A DNA stretch of 64,000 nt from Xanthobacteraceae bacterium (GCA_023954195.1 JAMLIK010000004.1:248001-312000), one strand, 5' to 3'. Shown: positions 41,109-51,016, counted from the first letter of the stretch. Notes: a model not told the origin generated them from the letters alone. Program-made: numbers and translations.

Positions 41109-43283
41109 ATGGCAGAAAAACGCGTCTCCGTCCGGCTCGTTGCCGAGGGCGGCCGGCTGGTCCGCTCCGAGTTCGAGGGCGTTGGCGAGGTTGGCGAGAC
41201 GAGCTTCAAGCGGATCGAGAAGCAGGCTGACATCACCGGCAAGGTGGTGAGCCGGGTGATGGGCGTGCTCGGCGCCGCAATCAGCGTCCAGCAGCTCGTC
41301 ACTTACGCCAACACATGGACCGATCTGCGCTCCCGGGTCGATCTCGCCACCGGATCGCAGGAACGCGGTGCCGCGGTGATGGAGCGGCTCGCCAACATGA
41401 CACGGCGCACCTATTCGAGCATTACGCAAACGACGGAATCCTGGCTCGCCAACGCCACGGCGCTGCGGGAGCTTGGCCTGTCTACGAAGGAGAGCCTGGA
41501 TTTCACCGAAGCGCTCAACAACGCGATGGTGATTTCAGGCGCCAAGGCTGATCGCGCGGCGTCCGTGCAGAACGCACTGTCAAAGGCCATGGCGCTCGGC
41601 AAGCTCTCGGGCGAGAACCTCAACACCGTGATCGCCAGCGGCGGGCGGATCGCCGAACTGCTGGCGGCGGAGCTCAAGGTCAACGTCAATCAGCTGCGCA
41701 CTCTTGGCGCGGAAGGCGACATCACCGGCGATGTGATCCGGCGTGCACTGCTCGGCAATCTCGAGCGCCTGCGCAAGGAAGCCGACGCGATGCCGGCCAC
41801 CATTGGCGATGCCTTCACGCTTCTGGGTAATGCGGCGCTGCAGCTGGTGGGCCGCTGGGACAAGATGGCGGGAACGTCCGCCGCCGTCGCAGCCGCGATC
41901 ATTCTGCTCGCCGACAATCTGGAGCATCTTGCCGCCATCGGCATCGCTTTTGCCGGCTTCATGGCCGGACGCTGGGTGGTTGCCTTCGTTGCGGCACGGA
42001 TTGCCACCTTCAGCCTGTCGGGTGCGCTGGCGTTGCTGCGCGGCGCCATCATCCGCACCGGCATCGGCGCACTGATCGTCGGCGCCGGCGAGCTAATCTA
42101 CTGGTTCGGGCAGCTGGTCAAAGGCGCCGGCGGGTTTGGGCGCGCGCTCGAGCTGATGGGTAATCTGGCACGAGCCGTCTGGGACGGCATCAAGATCACG
42201 GCCAGCTCGTTTGTCGATGATTTCCGCGCGATCACGGCCAGCGTCGAGCAGCTCTGGCTCAAGCTGATGGCGTTCCTGTCCAACAAGTGGGCCGACTTTC
42301 TCGGTAGCATCGGTCCGACTTTCAACAAGGTCGCCGAGACCCTCGGCGCTGAGACGCGGATCGACTGGTTCGGGGCAAAGTCCCATTCCTCGATGCTCGA
42401 TCACGCCGCCAGCAATGCCGGTGTGATGGCGGAGCGCCATCGTGAGCGTGCGATGGATACGCGGGCACACGCCTTTGATGCCGTCGGTCCTGCTGCGCAG
42501 GCGCTGGGCGATGCGGTGCGCAAAGCGGACAGTGCGGCCGCACTCGACGATGCCGCCAATGCAGCGGGCCGTGTCACCACTGCACTCGATGCGTCGGCGA
42601 ATGCTGCAAAGAAAGCCGGCAAGGCGCACAAGAAAAGTGCAGAAGAAGTTGTCACCGGCTGGGCGGCGGTGGTCAAGAGCCTGGCCGATTATGCGGAGAA
42701 GGCCCGCGAGATCGGCGCCGATGTCGGCAAGACGCTGGTCGGTGCGTTCAAGAGCGCGGAGGATGCCGTTGGCGAATTTGTCAAGACCGGAAAGCTGAAG
42801 TTCGGCGACCTCGTCACCTCGCTGATTGCCGATCTGGCGAAACTCGCGGCACGCCGCTTCATTCTCGGCCCGATCGCCAACGCTCTCTCGGGTGCGCTGG
42901 GCAATCTCGGCAGCAGCCTCTTTGGCGCGCCCGGCCCCGTCGCGGCAGCGGCAAAGCTGTTTGGATCTCCGATCTATCATTCCGGCGGCCTCGTCGGTGC
43001 GCCCGCTCCAAGCCGCATGGTGCCGGCCATGGCTTTCGCAACAGCACCCCGCATGCATGCTGGCGGCTGGGCGGGCCTTCGTCCCGATGAAGTACCGGCC
43101 ATCTTGCAGCGCGGTGAGCGGGTGCTGTCGAAGCGCGAGGCGGCAGCCTCGGCACGCAGCGCATCCGCGCCGAGCGTCAACGTCACCATCATGACCCGCG
43201 ATTCGGAAAGTTTTCGGCAATCGCGCACACAGGTCGCCGCCGATATCGCCCGCGCCGTGTCGCTCGGCCGGCGCGGGCTCTGA
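41109..43283 (+). CDS. Tail tape measure protein
   Basis: A 724-residue tape measure protein that sets tail length and is threaded out on infection. VSVRLVAEGGRLVRSEFEGVGEVG starts it; the conserved TMP domain with LRELGLSTKESLDFTEALNNAMVISG and KLSGENLNTVIASGGRIAELLA spans about residues 60-230. Hydrophobic helices lie near 255-335. The C-terminus (SPIYHSGGLVGAPAP, and LQRGERVLSKREA) is typical of lambda-like and GTA-like tape measures. The length predicts a tail of roughly 100 nm by the usual 1.5 angstrom per residue rule. Confidence 0.9.
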   Translation: MAEKRVSVRLVAEGGRLVRSEFEGVGEVGETSFKRIEKQADITGKVVSRVMGVLGAAISVQQLVTYANTWTDLRSRVDLATGSQERGAAVMERLANMTRRTYSSITQTTESWLANATALRELGLSTKESLDFTEALNNAMVISGAKADRAASVQNALSKAMALGKLSGENLNTVIASGGRIAELLAAELKVNVNQLRTLGAEGDITGDVIRRALLGNLERLRKEADAMPATIGDAFTLLGNAALQLVGRWDKMAGTSAAVAAAIILLADNLEHLAAIGIAFAGFMAGRWVVAFVAARIATFSLSGALALLRGAIIRTGIGALIVGAGELIYWFGQLVKGAGGFGRALELMGNLARAVWDGIKITASSFVDDFRAITASVEQLWLKLMAFLSNKWADFLGSIGPTFNKVAETLGAETRIDWFGAKSHSSMLDHAASNAGVMAERHRERAMDTRAHAFDAVGPAAQALGDAVRKADSAAALDDAANAAGRVTTALDASANAAKKAGKAHKKSAEEVVTGWAAVVKSLADYAEKAREIGADVGKTLVGAFKSAEDAVGEFVKTGKLKFGDLVTSLIADLAKLAARRFILGPIANALSGALGNLGSSLFGAPGPVAAAAKLFGSPIYHSGGLVGAPAPSRMVPAMAFATAPRMHAGGWAGLRPDEVPAILQRGERVLSKREAAASARSASAPSVNVTIMTRDSESFRQSRTQVAADIARAVSLGRRGL

Positions 43284-43292
43284 GGCTCCAAC

Positions 43293-43919
43293 ATGGCGTT
43301 CCACGAGGTCCGGTTTCCGGACGACATTTCGCGTGGCGCGCGCGGCGGGCCGCAGCGGCGCACGCAAGTTGTCGAGCTGGCTTCCGGCTACGAGGAGCGC
43401 AATGCCAGCTGGGCCAACTCTCGCCGCCGTTATGATGTCGCCTACGGTATCCGTCGCGCCGATGACCTTGCCGCCGTCGTCGCCTTCTTCGAGGCGCGCA
43501 ATGGCCGGCTGCATGGCTTCCGCTTCAAGGATTGGGCGGATTACAAGTCCTGCCTGCCGTCGCAGATCCCTGCTGCCACCGATCAGGCGATCGGCGCCGG
43601 TGATGGCAGCACCAAAACATTCCAGCTGACGAAGCGCTACGCCTCCGACGCGCAGGCGTGGGTACGCATCATTACCAAGCCTGTTGCCGGCAGCGTAGCG
43701 ATCGCGCTGAACGGCACACCAGCGCCTTCCGGCTGGTCGGTCGATGCGGCCACCGGTCTCGTCACCTTCAGTGCAGCGCCAGCCGCAGGCGTCGCTATTA
43801 CCGCCGGCTTTGCGTTCGACGTTCCCGCCCGCTTCGACACCGACACGCTCGATGTCACGCTCGATCTCGAGCGGCTCGGCTCGATCACCTCTATTCCCCT
43901 CGTGGAGATCCGACGATGA
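43293..43919 (+). CDS. GTA-type distal tail protein (DUF2460, TIGR02217)
   Basis: A 208-residue protein whose start (FHEVRFPDDISRGARGGPQ) and GRLHGFRFKDWADYKSC motif define DUF2460. In the Rhodobacter gene transfer agent the homologue is the distal tail protein at the baseplate. It follows the tape measure directly. Its stop overlaps the next start (ATGA). Confidence 0.93.
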   Translation: MAFHEVRFPDDISRGARGGPQRRTQVVELASGYEERNASWANSRRRYDVAYGIRRADDLAAVVAFFEARNGRLHGFRFKDWADYKSCLPSQIPAATDQAIGAGDGSTKTFQLTKRYASDAQAWVRIITKPVAGSVAIALNGTPAPSGWSVDAATGLVTFSAAPAAGVAITAGFAFDVPARFDTDTLDVTLDLERLGSITSIPLVEIRR

Positions 43920-44263
43920 ATGATGAGCCGGGCTTCATCGCCACGGTGTTGCGCGACCTCGCGGCATCGACGGCGGTGATCCTCGCCGTCTGGGGCGCAC
44001 TCGGTGGCGCCACCAATGCGCTGACCACCAAGATGCATCTGCGCGATGCGCTGCGCCACATCCTGCTCGGCGGCATCATCGCCGCTGGCATGGGCAGCCT
44101 GTCTATGGCGCTGGTCACGCGATGGCTCGGCCTGCCGTCGGAGGCGATCCCGGCGGGAGGCGCGGCAGGCTCTGCCGCCTATCTGGTCGGCGTCTTCGGA
44201 CCTGCCTTCATCGAGATGACGCTGGCGCGCCTGCGCAACAAGGGAGGCAACCGCGATGCGTGA
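43916..44263 (+). CDS. Small phage membrane protein, holin-like
   Basis: A 115-residue protein with three hydrophobic stretches: about residues 13-30 (AASTAVILAVWGALGG), 47-67 (ILLGGIIAAGMGSLSMALV) and 78-97. It ends basic. Its place before the endolysin gene suggests a holin or lysis accessory. No family match is claimed. It overlaps the previous gene by 4 bases and the next small gene by 8. Confidence 0.65.
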   Translation: MNDEPGFIATVLRDLAASTAVILAVWGALGGATNALTTKMHLRDALRHILLGGIIAAGMGSLSMALVTRWLGLPSEAIPAGGAAGSAAYLVGVFGPAFIEMTLARLRNKGGNRDA

Positions 44264-44387
44264 GCTTCTGCGCCTTGCCCGTCAGCTTCGCTGCGACAGC
44301 CCCGATCCGCGCGAGGTGTTCGCCCATCGCGTGCGCGTCGGCGTCATCGTCGCCCTCCTCATCCTGATCGCTTACCTGCTGAGGTAA
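44256..44387 (+). CDS. Very small single-helix membrane protein in the lysis module
   Basis: A 43-residue product starting MRELLRLARQLRCDSPDP and ending with one membrane helix (VGVIVALLILIAYLLR). It overlaps the previous gene by 8 bases and ends 3 bases before the endolysin start. The tight packing argues that it is real; it could be a lysis regulator or spanin-like piece, but this is a guess. Confidence 0.55.
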   Translation: MRELLRLARQLRCDSPDPREVFAHRVRVGVIVALLILIAYLLR

Positions 44388-44390
44388 CCC

Positions 44391-45140
44391 ATGCTCGAGA
44401 ATTTCCAGAACTGCCTGGCGGTGACGCTGGGCTATGAGGGCGGCTGGTCGGATCATCCCTCCGATCCCGGCGGCGCCACCATGAAGGGCATCACGCTTGC
44501 CACCTATCGCCGCTTCAAACCGGGTGCGACGAAAACCGACCTGCGCAACATCTCGAACGAGACTGTCGCGAAGATCTACCGCACCGACTACTGGGACAAG
44601 GTCGGCGGTGATCGGCTCGCCGCCGGTGTCGATCTTGCCACCTTCGATGCCGGTGTGAATTCCGGCCCCGCGCGCGCCATGCAATGGCTGATGGCCTCGA
44701 TCGGTGGACCCGACCACGAGACAGTCAAGAAACTCTGCGCGAAGCGTCTCGGCTTCATGCGCTCGCTCGCCATCTGGAACACTTTTGGCAAAGGCTGGTC
44801 GCGTCGTGTCGCTGGCATCGAAGCCAAGGGCGTCGCCTGGGCGCTGGCGCAATCCACCGATCCTGCCAGAGCCCGCGCGCAGCTGACGAAGGAAGCAAAC
44901 GCTGCCAGTGCTACCTCCAAAAAACAAACCGCAGGCGCCAGCGCGGCCGGCACCGCGACCACAGCCGGCGGCAGCGACGCGCTCTTCAACCCGGATCATG
45001 TCGACCAGATCGCCGGCTGGGTGCTGGGCGGACTGCTGAGCGCCGGTGCGTTGGTGGCGGCGGTGCTGATCGTTCGCGCCATCATCCATCGCCAGCGCGC
45101 CGCCGCCTATGCCGCCGAGGCAGAGAGGATCATGTCATGA
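44391..45140 (+). CDS. Endolysin, N-acetylmuramidase (GH108) with C-terminal membrane helix
   Basis: A 249-residue lysozyme-like enzyme. EGGWSDHPSDPGGATMKGIT (residues 16-35) is the GH108 signature with the catalytic Glu16. The peptidoglycan-binding C-terminal region with YDVAVN-type ATFDAGVNSGPARA follows. After a Thr/Ala-rich linker (about 165-195) a membrane helix lies near residues 207-231 (IAGWVLGGLLSAGALVAAVL), then a basic tail. A C-terminal anchor is unusual for an endolysin. It overlaps the next gene by ATGA. Confidence 0.87.
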   Translation: MLENFQNCLAVTLGYEGGWSDHPSDPGGATMKGITLATYRRFKPGATKTDLRNISNETVAKIYRTDYWDKVGGDRLAAGVDLATFDAGVNSGPARAMQWLMASIGGPDHETVKKLCAKRLGFMRSLAIWNTFGKGWSRRVAGIEAKGVAWALAQSTDPARARAQLTKEANAASATSKKQTAGASAAGTATTAGGSDALFNPDHVDQIAGWVLGGLLSAGALVAAVLIVRAIIHRQRAAAYAAEAERIMS

Positions 45141-45661
45141 GCGCCATTCTCGCGTCGATGCTGATCGATGTTGCGGCAAAGGTCGGCGCGCCGATCGTCA
45201 AGAGCCTGCTCGAAAAACATGTCGGCGGCCCAATCGGTGATATCGGCGGCATGGTCATCGATGCCATTGCCGGGCGTGCCGGTGTGCCACCAGACGATCT
45301 CCGCTCAGTCCCGATCAAGGATCTGGAAGCGGCCGTGGCCTCCACGGAAATGGATGCGCCGCAGCTCGTTGCGGCATGGGTCGAACAGCAGCGTGAAACC
45401 AACAGGCTGATGCTGGCCGAGATGAGCAAGGGGCGACCCTGGTGGAGCTGGGGGTGGCGACCGGCGTGGATGTGGTTCCTCGGCTTTCTGTTCCTGTTCC
45501 GTCTGGTGCTGGTGCCGTTGGCCGACGCCATCCTTGGCTCCAGCATCGCGGGCGGTGTCGACCTTTCCACCATGATGACGCTGACCGCCTGGTTCATGGG
45601 CCTCTATATGGGTGGCCACACGGTCAAGGACGCGCTCGCCAAGTGGGCGGAGCGGTCATGA
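45137..45661 (+). CDS. 3TM-type holin (GTA holin family)
   Basis: A 174-residue protein of the holin family found with gene transfer agents. An N-terminal amphipathic segment (ASMLIDVAAKVGAPIVKSLLEKH) is followed by a charged part and by hydrophobic helices near 110-130 (WMWFLGFLFLFRLVLVPLAD) and 143-160. The end (GGHTVKDALAKWAERS) is typical. It would form the membrane lesion that lets the endolysin act. It is coupled to the endolysin gene. Confidence 0.85.
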   Translation: MSAILASMLIDVAAKVGAPIVKSLLEKHVGGPIGDIGGMVIDAIAGRAGVPPDDLRSVPIKDLEAAVASTEMDAPQLVAAWVEQQRETNRLMLAEMSKGRPWWSWGWRPAWMWFLGFLFLFRLVLVPLADAILGSSIAGGVDLSTMMTLTAWFMGLYMGGHTVKDALAKWAERS

Positions 45662-45677
45662 TTGCCGGTGATCGACC

Positions 45678-46562
45678 ATGAAATCTCTTTCCCCTCAACT
45701 GCAGGCCCATCTCGACGCGGGCACGACGACGCTCAGTTGGTGCTGGAGGATCACCCGTGCCGATGGTGGCGTGTTCGGCTTCACCGATCATGATCGCACG
45801 CTTTATCTCATTGGTACCGAATTCGAGCCGGAAAGTGGGCTGACGGCATCGGAGGTCCGTTCAGGCTCGGACCTGTCGGTTGATGCGCAGGACGCGCAAG
45901 GCGTGCTGACCTCCGATCGCATCACCGAGACCGACATTCTCGACGGCCGCTGGGACAATGCCGAGGTCGAGCTCTGGCGGGTCAACTGGGCCGACACCTC
46001 GCAGCGTGTGCTGATGCGCCGCGGCGTCATCGGTCAGATCCGGCGCGGCCGGCTCGCTTTTGTTGCCGAGATGCGCAGCCAGGCGCATGTGCTGGGTCAG
46101 ACCGTCGGCCGCATGTTCCAGGCGACCTGCGACGCTACGCTCGGCGATGCCCGTTGCCGCGTCAATCTCGATGCGCCCTCCTTCAAGGGAACAGGTTCTG
46201 TGATCGACATGCTGCGCGACCGTGCCTTCACGGCATCGGGGCTCGGTGGCTTTGCCGCGGGCTGGTTTGCCTTCGGCACGGTGACATGGACCAGCGGTGT
46301 CAATGCAGGGCGGCAGGCCGAAGTGCTGTCGCATGATCTCGTTGACGGCATCGCCATCCTGACGCTGCTCGAGGCGCCGGTGCGGCCGATTGGCGAGGGC
46401 GATGCCTTCATCATCCGCGCCGGCTGCGACAAGCGCATCGCGACCTGCCATGCGAAGTTCGCCAATGTCGCCAATTTCCGCGGCTTCCCCCACATCCCCG
46501 GCCAGGATGCGGTGCTGCGCTATGCAACGCGCGATGGCGGCCACAATGGAGCGGTGCTGTGA
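45678..46562 (+). CDS. GTA-type baseplate hub protein (DUF2163, TIGR02218)
   Basis: A 294-residue protein with the DUF2163 pattern: TTLSWCWRITRADGGVFGFTDHD, a middle with GQTVGRMFQATCDATLGDARC and an end with CDKRIATCHAKFANVANFRGFPHIPG. The cysteines in the last two segments are conserved and may bind metal. In the Rhodobacter GTA the homologue is the hub. Its stop overlaps the GTG start of the peptidase gene. Confidence 0.93.
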   Translation: MKSLSPQLQAHLDAGTTTLSWCWRITRADGGVFGFTDHDRTLYLIGTEFEPESGLTASEVRSGSDLSVDAQDAQGVLTSDRITETDILDGRWDNAEVELWRVNWADTSQRVLMRRGVIGQIRRGRLAFVAEMRSQAHVLGQTVGRMFQATCDATLGDARCRVNLDAPSFKGTGSVIDMLRDRAFTASGLGGFAAGWFAFGTVTWTSGVNAGRQAEVLSHDLVDGIAILTLLEAPVRPIGEGDAFIIRAGCDKRIATCHAKFANVANFRGFPHIPGQDAVLRYATRDGGHNGAVL

Positions 46563-47035
46563 AGTCGGCTGCCCCCAAAAAGGTCATTGCCGTCGCGCGC
46601 GCCTGGCTCGGCACACCGTATCACGACCAGGCAAGCCTCAAGGGTGTCGGTTGCGACTGCCTCGGCCTCGCTCGCGGCGTCTGGCGTGAGGTGGTGGGTG
46701 ACGAGCCCTTCATCATCCCGCCCTATAGCCGCGACTGGGGCGAAACCGGCCCGCGCGAGGTGCTGGCCGAGGGCGCCCGCGGCGCCATGATCGAGATTGC
46801 ACCAGAACATGCTGGTGCCGGCGCGCTGCTGCTGTTCCGCATGGCGCCGCGCGCCATTGCCAAACATGTTGGCATTCTGACCAGCGCCGACAGCTTCCTT
46901 CATGCCTATGAGCGGCTCGGCGTGATCGAGCAACCTCTCACCTTGCCCTGGCGACGGCGCATCGCCTTCGCCTTTCTGTTTCCACGGCCGGCCCTTGTCC
47001 TGTGCAAGAAGGCCCGGCGCAAGACAAAGCCCTGA
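46559..47035 (+). CDS. NlpC/P60-family tail peptidase (GTA-type, TIGR02219)
   Basis: A 158-residue cysteine peptidase. The catalytic Cys is near residue 34 in GVGCDCLGLARG and His near 103 in AKHVGILTS. It is thought to open the cell wall during DNA delivery. It starts with GTG overlapping the DUF2163 stop (GTGA). The last residues are basic. The order DUF2460, DUF2163, NlpC, megatron matches gene transfer agents, but with the lysis genes inserted after DUF2460. Confidence 0.92.
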   Translation: MKSAAPKKVIAVARAWLGTPYHDQASLKGVGCDCLGLARGVWREVVGDEPFIIPPYSRDWGETGPREVLAEGARGAMIEIAPEHAGAGALLLFRMAPRAIAKHVGILTSADSFLHAYERLGVIEQPLTLPWRRRIAFAFLFPRPALVLCKKARRKTKP

Positions 47036-47038
47036 TCC

Positions 47039-50000
47039 ATGGCCGCTCTCGTTCTCGGCGTCGCCGGTGCCGCCATTGGCGGTAGCATCGGCGGCACCAT
47101 CCTCGGCATCAGTGCCGCCACCATCGGCGGCTTTGTCGGCGCCGCCGCAGGCTCGATGGTCGACAGCTGGATCGTGTCGTCGCTCACCCCTGCCCAGCGG
47201 ATCGAAGGTGCGCGTCTCGACAGCCTGCGCCTGACCTCGTCGACCGAAGGCGCCGTCATTCCCCGGCTCTATGGCCGCATGCGCATCGGCGGCAACATCA
47301 TCTGGGCCACGGATTTTCGTGAGGAGAGCAGAACCACCACGCAAGGCGGCGGCAAGGGGTTTTCGATGGGCGGCGGTGGCGCCAAGGTGCAGACCACCGA
47401 ATATCTCTATTACGCGAGCTTTGCGGTCGCGCTCTGCGAAGGTCCGATCACCGGGATCGGCCGTATCTGGGCCGATGGCAAGCTGCTCGATACCGCCGGC
47501 ATTGCCTGGCGCTGGTATCCCGGCGACGAGAACCAGACCGCAGACCCCTTCATTGCCGCCAGGATGGGCGCGGCCGATACGCCGTCCTATCGTGGCACGG
47601 CTTACGTTGTGTTCGAGGAATTGCCGCTCGCCAATTACGGCAACCGCCTGCCGCAGCTGTCCTTCGAGGTGTTTCGGCCGCTCGCCGATGCCGACACCGC
47701 CGAAGGGCTGGTTCGCGCCGTCACCATGATTCCGGCTTCGGGCGAATTCACTTATGCGACGCAAGGCATCCGCCATGGCAGCGCCTGGACACAGATCCCG
47801 GCCAATCTCAACGCGCTGTCCGACACCGCCGACATGGTGGTGGCGCTCGATCATCTGCAGGCGACGATGCCTGCAATTGAAAGCGTCAGTCTCGTCGTCG
47901 CCTGGTTCGGCAACGATCTGCGCGCCGGCCATTGCCAGATCAGGCCTGGCGTGGAATTGGCGTCGAAGCTGACCTTCCCGAAGACCTGGACTGTCAACGG
48001 CGTATCGCGCGCCAATGCCCATCTCGTCAGCCGCGACGCCGAGAACCGCCCGGTCTATGGCGGCACGCCTGCCGACTTTGCCGTCGTGCAGGCAATCCGC
48101 GAGATGAAAGCGCGTGGGCTGCGCGTCACCTTTTATCCCTTCATCCTGATGGATGTGCCGCCGGGCAACTCGCTGCCGAATCCGTATTCCGACAACGCCA
48201 ATGAGACCGGTCAGCCGGCGTTTCCATGGCGTGGCCGCATCACCTGTTCGCCGGCAGCCGGTTACGCGGGAAGCGTCGATAAAACCGCTGCCGCCGCTTC
48301 GCAAGTGGCAGCCTTCTTCGGCGCAGCGACCGCGGCACAGTTTGTGGCGTTCGGAGACACCGTGCTCTGGACCGGCCCCACCGGCGATTGGGGTCTGCGC
48401 CGCATGGTGCTGCATTACGCGCAGCTCGCCAAACTGGCCGGCGGCGTCGATGCCTTTATCATCGGCTCGGAGATGCGCGAGCTGACCACTATTCGTGATG
48501 GCGCCGGCAGCTATCCCGCCGTGCAGGCGTTGCGCGACCTGGCAGCGGCTGTGCGCTCGATCCTCGGGCCTGGTGTGAGGATCAGCTATGCCGCCGACTG
48601 GAGCGAGTATTTCGGGCATCAGCCAGCGGATGGCCCGGGCGACGTCTTCTTCCACCTCGATCCGCTGTGGGCCGATAGCAACATCGACTTCATCGGCATC
48701 GACAATTACATGCCGCTCTCCGATTGGCGCGACGGGGTCGATCATTTCGATGCGCAGGCCGGCTGGCCTGCAATTCATGATCGCGCCTATCTGCAATCCA
48801 ACATCAGAGGCGGCGAAGGTTTCGACTGGTACTACGCCTCGGAGGTCGATCGGGCGAACCAGATTCGCACGGCGATCACCGATGGTGCCGCCGCCAAACC
48901 GTGGGTGTTCCGCAGCAAGGACCTGCGCTCATGGTGGTCGAACAGGCATTACGACCGTCCTGGCGGCGTGGAGAGTCCGACACCGACGGCGTGGGTGCCG
49001 CAATCCAAGCCGATCCGCTTCACCGAGCTCGGTTGCCCGGCCATCGACCGCGGTACCAACCAGCCCAACGTTTTCGTCGATCCGAAGTCGGCGGAAAGCG
49101 AGGTGCCACACTTCTCGCGCGGCTGGCGCGACGATGCCATCCAGCGCGCCTATCTGGAAGCAACGTATCTGTGGTGGAGCGATCCGGCCAACAATCCAAT
49201 CTCGTCCATCTCAGGCAGCCGCATGGTGCATGTGCCCGAATGCGCTGCCTGGACCTGGGATGCGCGACCCTATCCGTTCTTTCCCGAGCTGACCGATGTC
49301 TGGACCGACGGAGAGAACTGGCGGCTCGGCCACTGGCTGACCGGCCGTCTCGGTGCGGTCTCGCTCGCCGCCCTTGTGCGGCATCTGTGTCGGCGCGCCG
49401 GTATGCGAGATGAGCAGATCGATGTCTCAGGGCTCTGGGGCGCCGTCGAGGGTTATGTCATCGGCGCACTGGAAAGCCCGCGGGCGTCGATCGCGAACCT
49501 TGCCCGACACTTCGGCTTCGATGCCGTCGAAACGCAAGGAAAAATCCGCTTCGTCATGCGCGGGCGGGCATCTGTGGCGACCATCTCGGCCGATGCCATG
49601 GTGGCCTCCGGTCAGGACGAGGTTTTCGAACTGACCCGCGGCCAGGAGACAGAACTGCCCCAGGCACTCAAATGGCAGGTGGCGCGTGCCGACGAGGATT
49701 ACGATGCCGCCGTGGTGGAAGCCCGGCGTATCACCGTCGAAGCATTCCGCATCTCCTCCGAGACCTTTCCGTTTGCGGTGCCGCCCGAAGAAGCCGAGCG
49801 CCGTTGCCGCCGTGCGCTGATGGAAGCCTGGACCGGGCGTGAGAGCGCTGTCTTCCGGCTGCCGCCATCGCGGCTGGCGATTGATCCGGCCGACGTGATC
49901 CGGCTCGACCATGATGGCCGCGAGATCGATTTCCGCCTCGTCTCGGTCGCGGATGCCGAATCCCGTTCCATTGAGGCGATCCGCCAGGATCGGCAGGATT

Positions 50001-51016
50001 ACGACCTGCCGCCTGGTGCGGCACGGCCGTCGGCGCTCTCAAAAGCTGTCGTCTTCGGTGCGCCGGAGGTGGTGATCCTCGACCTGCCGCAACTGACGGA
50101 AGCGCATATCCCGCACCATCCGCTGATCGCCGCGCAGGCACAGCCATGGCCGGGGCAACTGGCGGTGTTCCGCAGCCCCGGCAATGACGGCTTCGAGCTG
50201 GTCACCGCCGTCAGCACCCGTGCCCGCATCGGCTCGCTGACGAATGATCTGTGGTCCGGGCCGGTCTCGCGCTTCGACCATGGCAACGTCATGATCGTCG
50301 ATCTCGTCTCGGGGACGCTTGAAAGCGTCACGGACATTGCGCTCCTCAGTGGCGCCAATGCGCTCGCTGTCGAAAGCACACCGGGTGTCTGGGAAGTCTT
50401 GCAAGCAGGCTCGGCCGAACTGATCGCACCTGGCCACTACCGGTTAACACGGCTGTTGCGCGGTCAACGCGGCACCGAGGGCGCGATGGCCGATCCGGTG
50501 CCAGCGGGTGCGCGCGTGGTGGTGCTCGACAGCATGCTCGCCGACCTGCCGGTCACCGAGGCCGATCTCGGCATGGCGATGAACTGGCGCATCGGCCCGG
50601 CCTCAAGACCGGTCAGCGACGAGACCTATGTGGCACAGACCTTCACGCCCGAGGGTATCGGGCTGCGGCCGTTCGCGCCGGTCCATGTCGAGCAACCCTG
50701 GCGCAAGGCGCGCGTGCCTGGTGATCTCACCATTCGCTGGGTGCGTCGGGATCGATCGCTCGCCGCAGACAGTTGGAATACCATTGAAATCCCGATGAGT
50801 GAGGCCAGCGAATCCTGGCACGTCGATATCCTCGACGGCGCAACCGTCAAGCGATCCTTGACAACTGCCACCACCAGCGTGGTCTACAGCGCAGCCGACC
50901 AGAGCGCCGACTGGGGCGCACCGCTCGGACTGGGTTTCTCCCTTGACGTCCGCATTGCCCAGATCGGGCAGACGTTTGGCGCTGGTGCTGCGCTCACTAC
51001 TACCCTCTGGTTCTGA
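47039..51016 (+). CDS. Baseplate megatron protein, TIM-barrel-like (GTA type)
   Basis: A 1325-residue tail tip protein. The N-terminus is Gly/Ala-rich and hydrophobic (LVLGVAGAAIGGSIGG). It continues with RLDSLRLTSSTEGAVIPRLYGR, a GTA TIM-barrel domain about residues 400-740 (DVPPGNSLPNPYSDN, FIIGSEMRELTTIRD, FHLDPLWADSNIDFIGIDNY), and phage-tail-3 type domains beyond 780. The Glu and Asp of a glycoside hydrolase barrel may be present, but hydrolase activity is not proven. It likely forms the central spike that meets the cell envelope. Confidence 0.92.
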   Translation: MAALVLGVAGAAIGGSIGGTILGISAATIGGFVGAAAGSMVDSWIVSSLTPAQRIEGARLDSLRLTSSTEGAVIPRLYGRMRIGGNIIWATDFREESRTTTQGGGKGFSMGGGGAKVQTTEYLYYASFAVALCEGPITGIGRIWADGKLLDTAGIAWRWYPGDENQTADPFIAARMGAADTPSYRGTAYVVFEELPLANYGNRLPQLSFEVFRPLADADTAEGLVRAVTMIPASGEFTYATQGIRHGSAWTQIPANLNALSDTADMVVALDHLQATMPAIESVSLVVAWFGNDLRAGHCQIRPGVELASKLTFPKTWTVNGVSRANAHLVSRDAENRPVYGGTPADFAVVQAIREMKARGLRVTFYPFILMDVPPGNSLPNPYSDNANETGQPAFPWRGRITCSPAAGYAGSVDKTAAAASQVAAFFGAATAAQFVAFGDTVLWTGPTGDWGLRRMVLHYAQLAKLAGGVDAFIIGSEMRELTTIRDGAGSYPAVQALRDLAAAVRSILGPGVRISYAADWSEYFGHQPADGPGDVFFHLDPLWADSNIDFIGIDNYMPLSDWRDGVDHFDAQAGWPAIHDRAYLQSNIRGGEGFDWYYASEVDRANQIRTAITDGAAAKPWVFRSKDLRSWWSNRHYDRPGGVESPTPTAWVPQSKPIRFTELGCPAIDRGTNQPNVFVDPKSAESEVPHFSRGWRDDAIQRAYLEATYLWWSDPANNPISSISGSRMVHVPECAAWTWDARPYPFFPELTDVWTDGENWRLGHWLTGRLGAVSLAALVRHLCRRAGMRDEQIDVSGLWGAVEGYVIGALESPRASIANLARHFGFDAVETQGKIRFVMRGRASVATISADAMVASGQDEVFELTRGQETELPQALKWQVARADEDYDAAVVEARRITVEAFRISSETFPFAVPPEEAERRCRRALMEAWTGRESAVFRLPPSRLAIDPADVIRLDHDGREIDFRLVSVADAESRSIEAIRQDRQDYDLPPGAARPSALSKAVVFGAPEVVILDLPQLTEAHIPHHPLIAAQAQPWPGQLAVFRSPGNDGFELVTAVSTRARIGSLTNDLWSGPVSRFDHGNVMIVDLVSGTLESVTDIALLSGANALAVESTPGVWEVLQAGSAELIAPGHYRLTRLLRGQRGTEGAMADPVPAGARVVVLDSMLADLPVTEADLGMAMNWRIGPASRPVSDETYVAQTFTPEGIGLRPFAPVHVEQPWRKARVPGDLTIRWVRRDRSLAADSWNTIEIPMSEASESWHVDILDGATVKRSLTTATTSVVYSAADQSADWGAPLGLGFSLDVRIAQIGQTFGAGAALTTTLWF

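Noticed and set aside
46520-48796. A 758-codon minus-strand frame opposite the peptidase and megatron genes
   Set aside because: Same antisense artefact; no domain can be recognised and the opposite strand holds clear phage genes.
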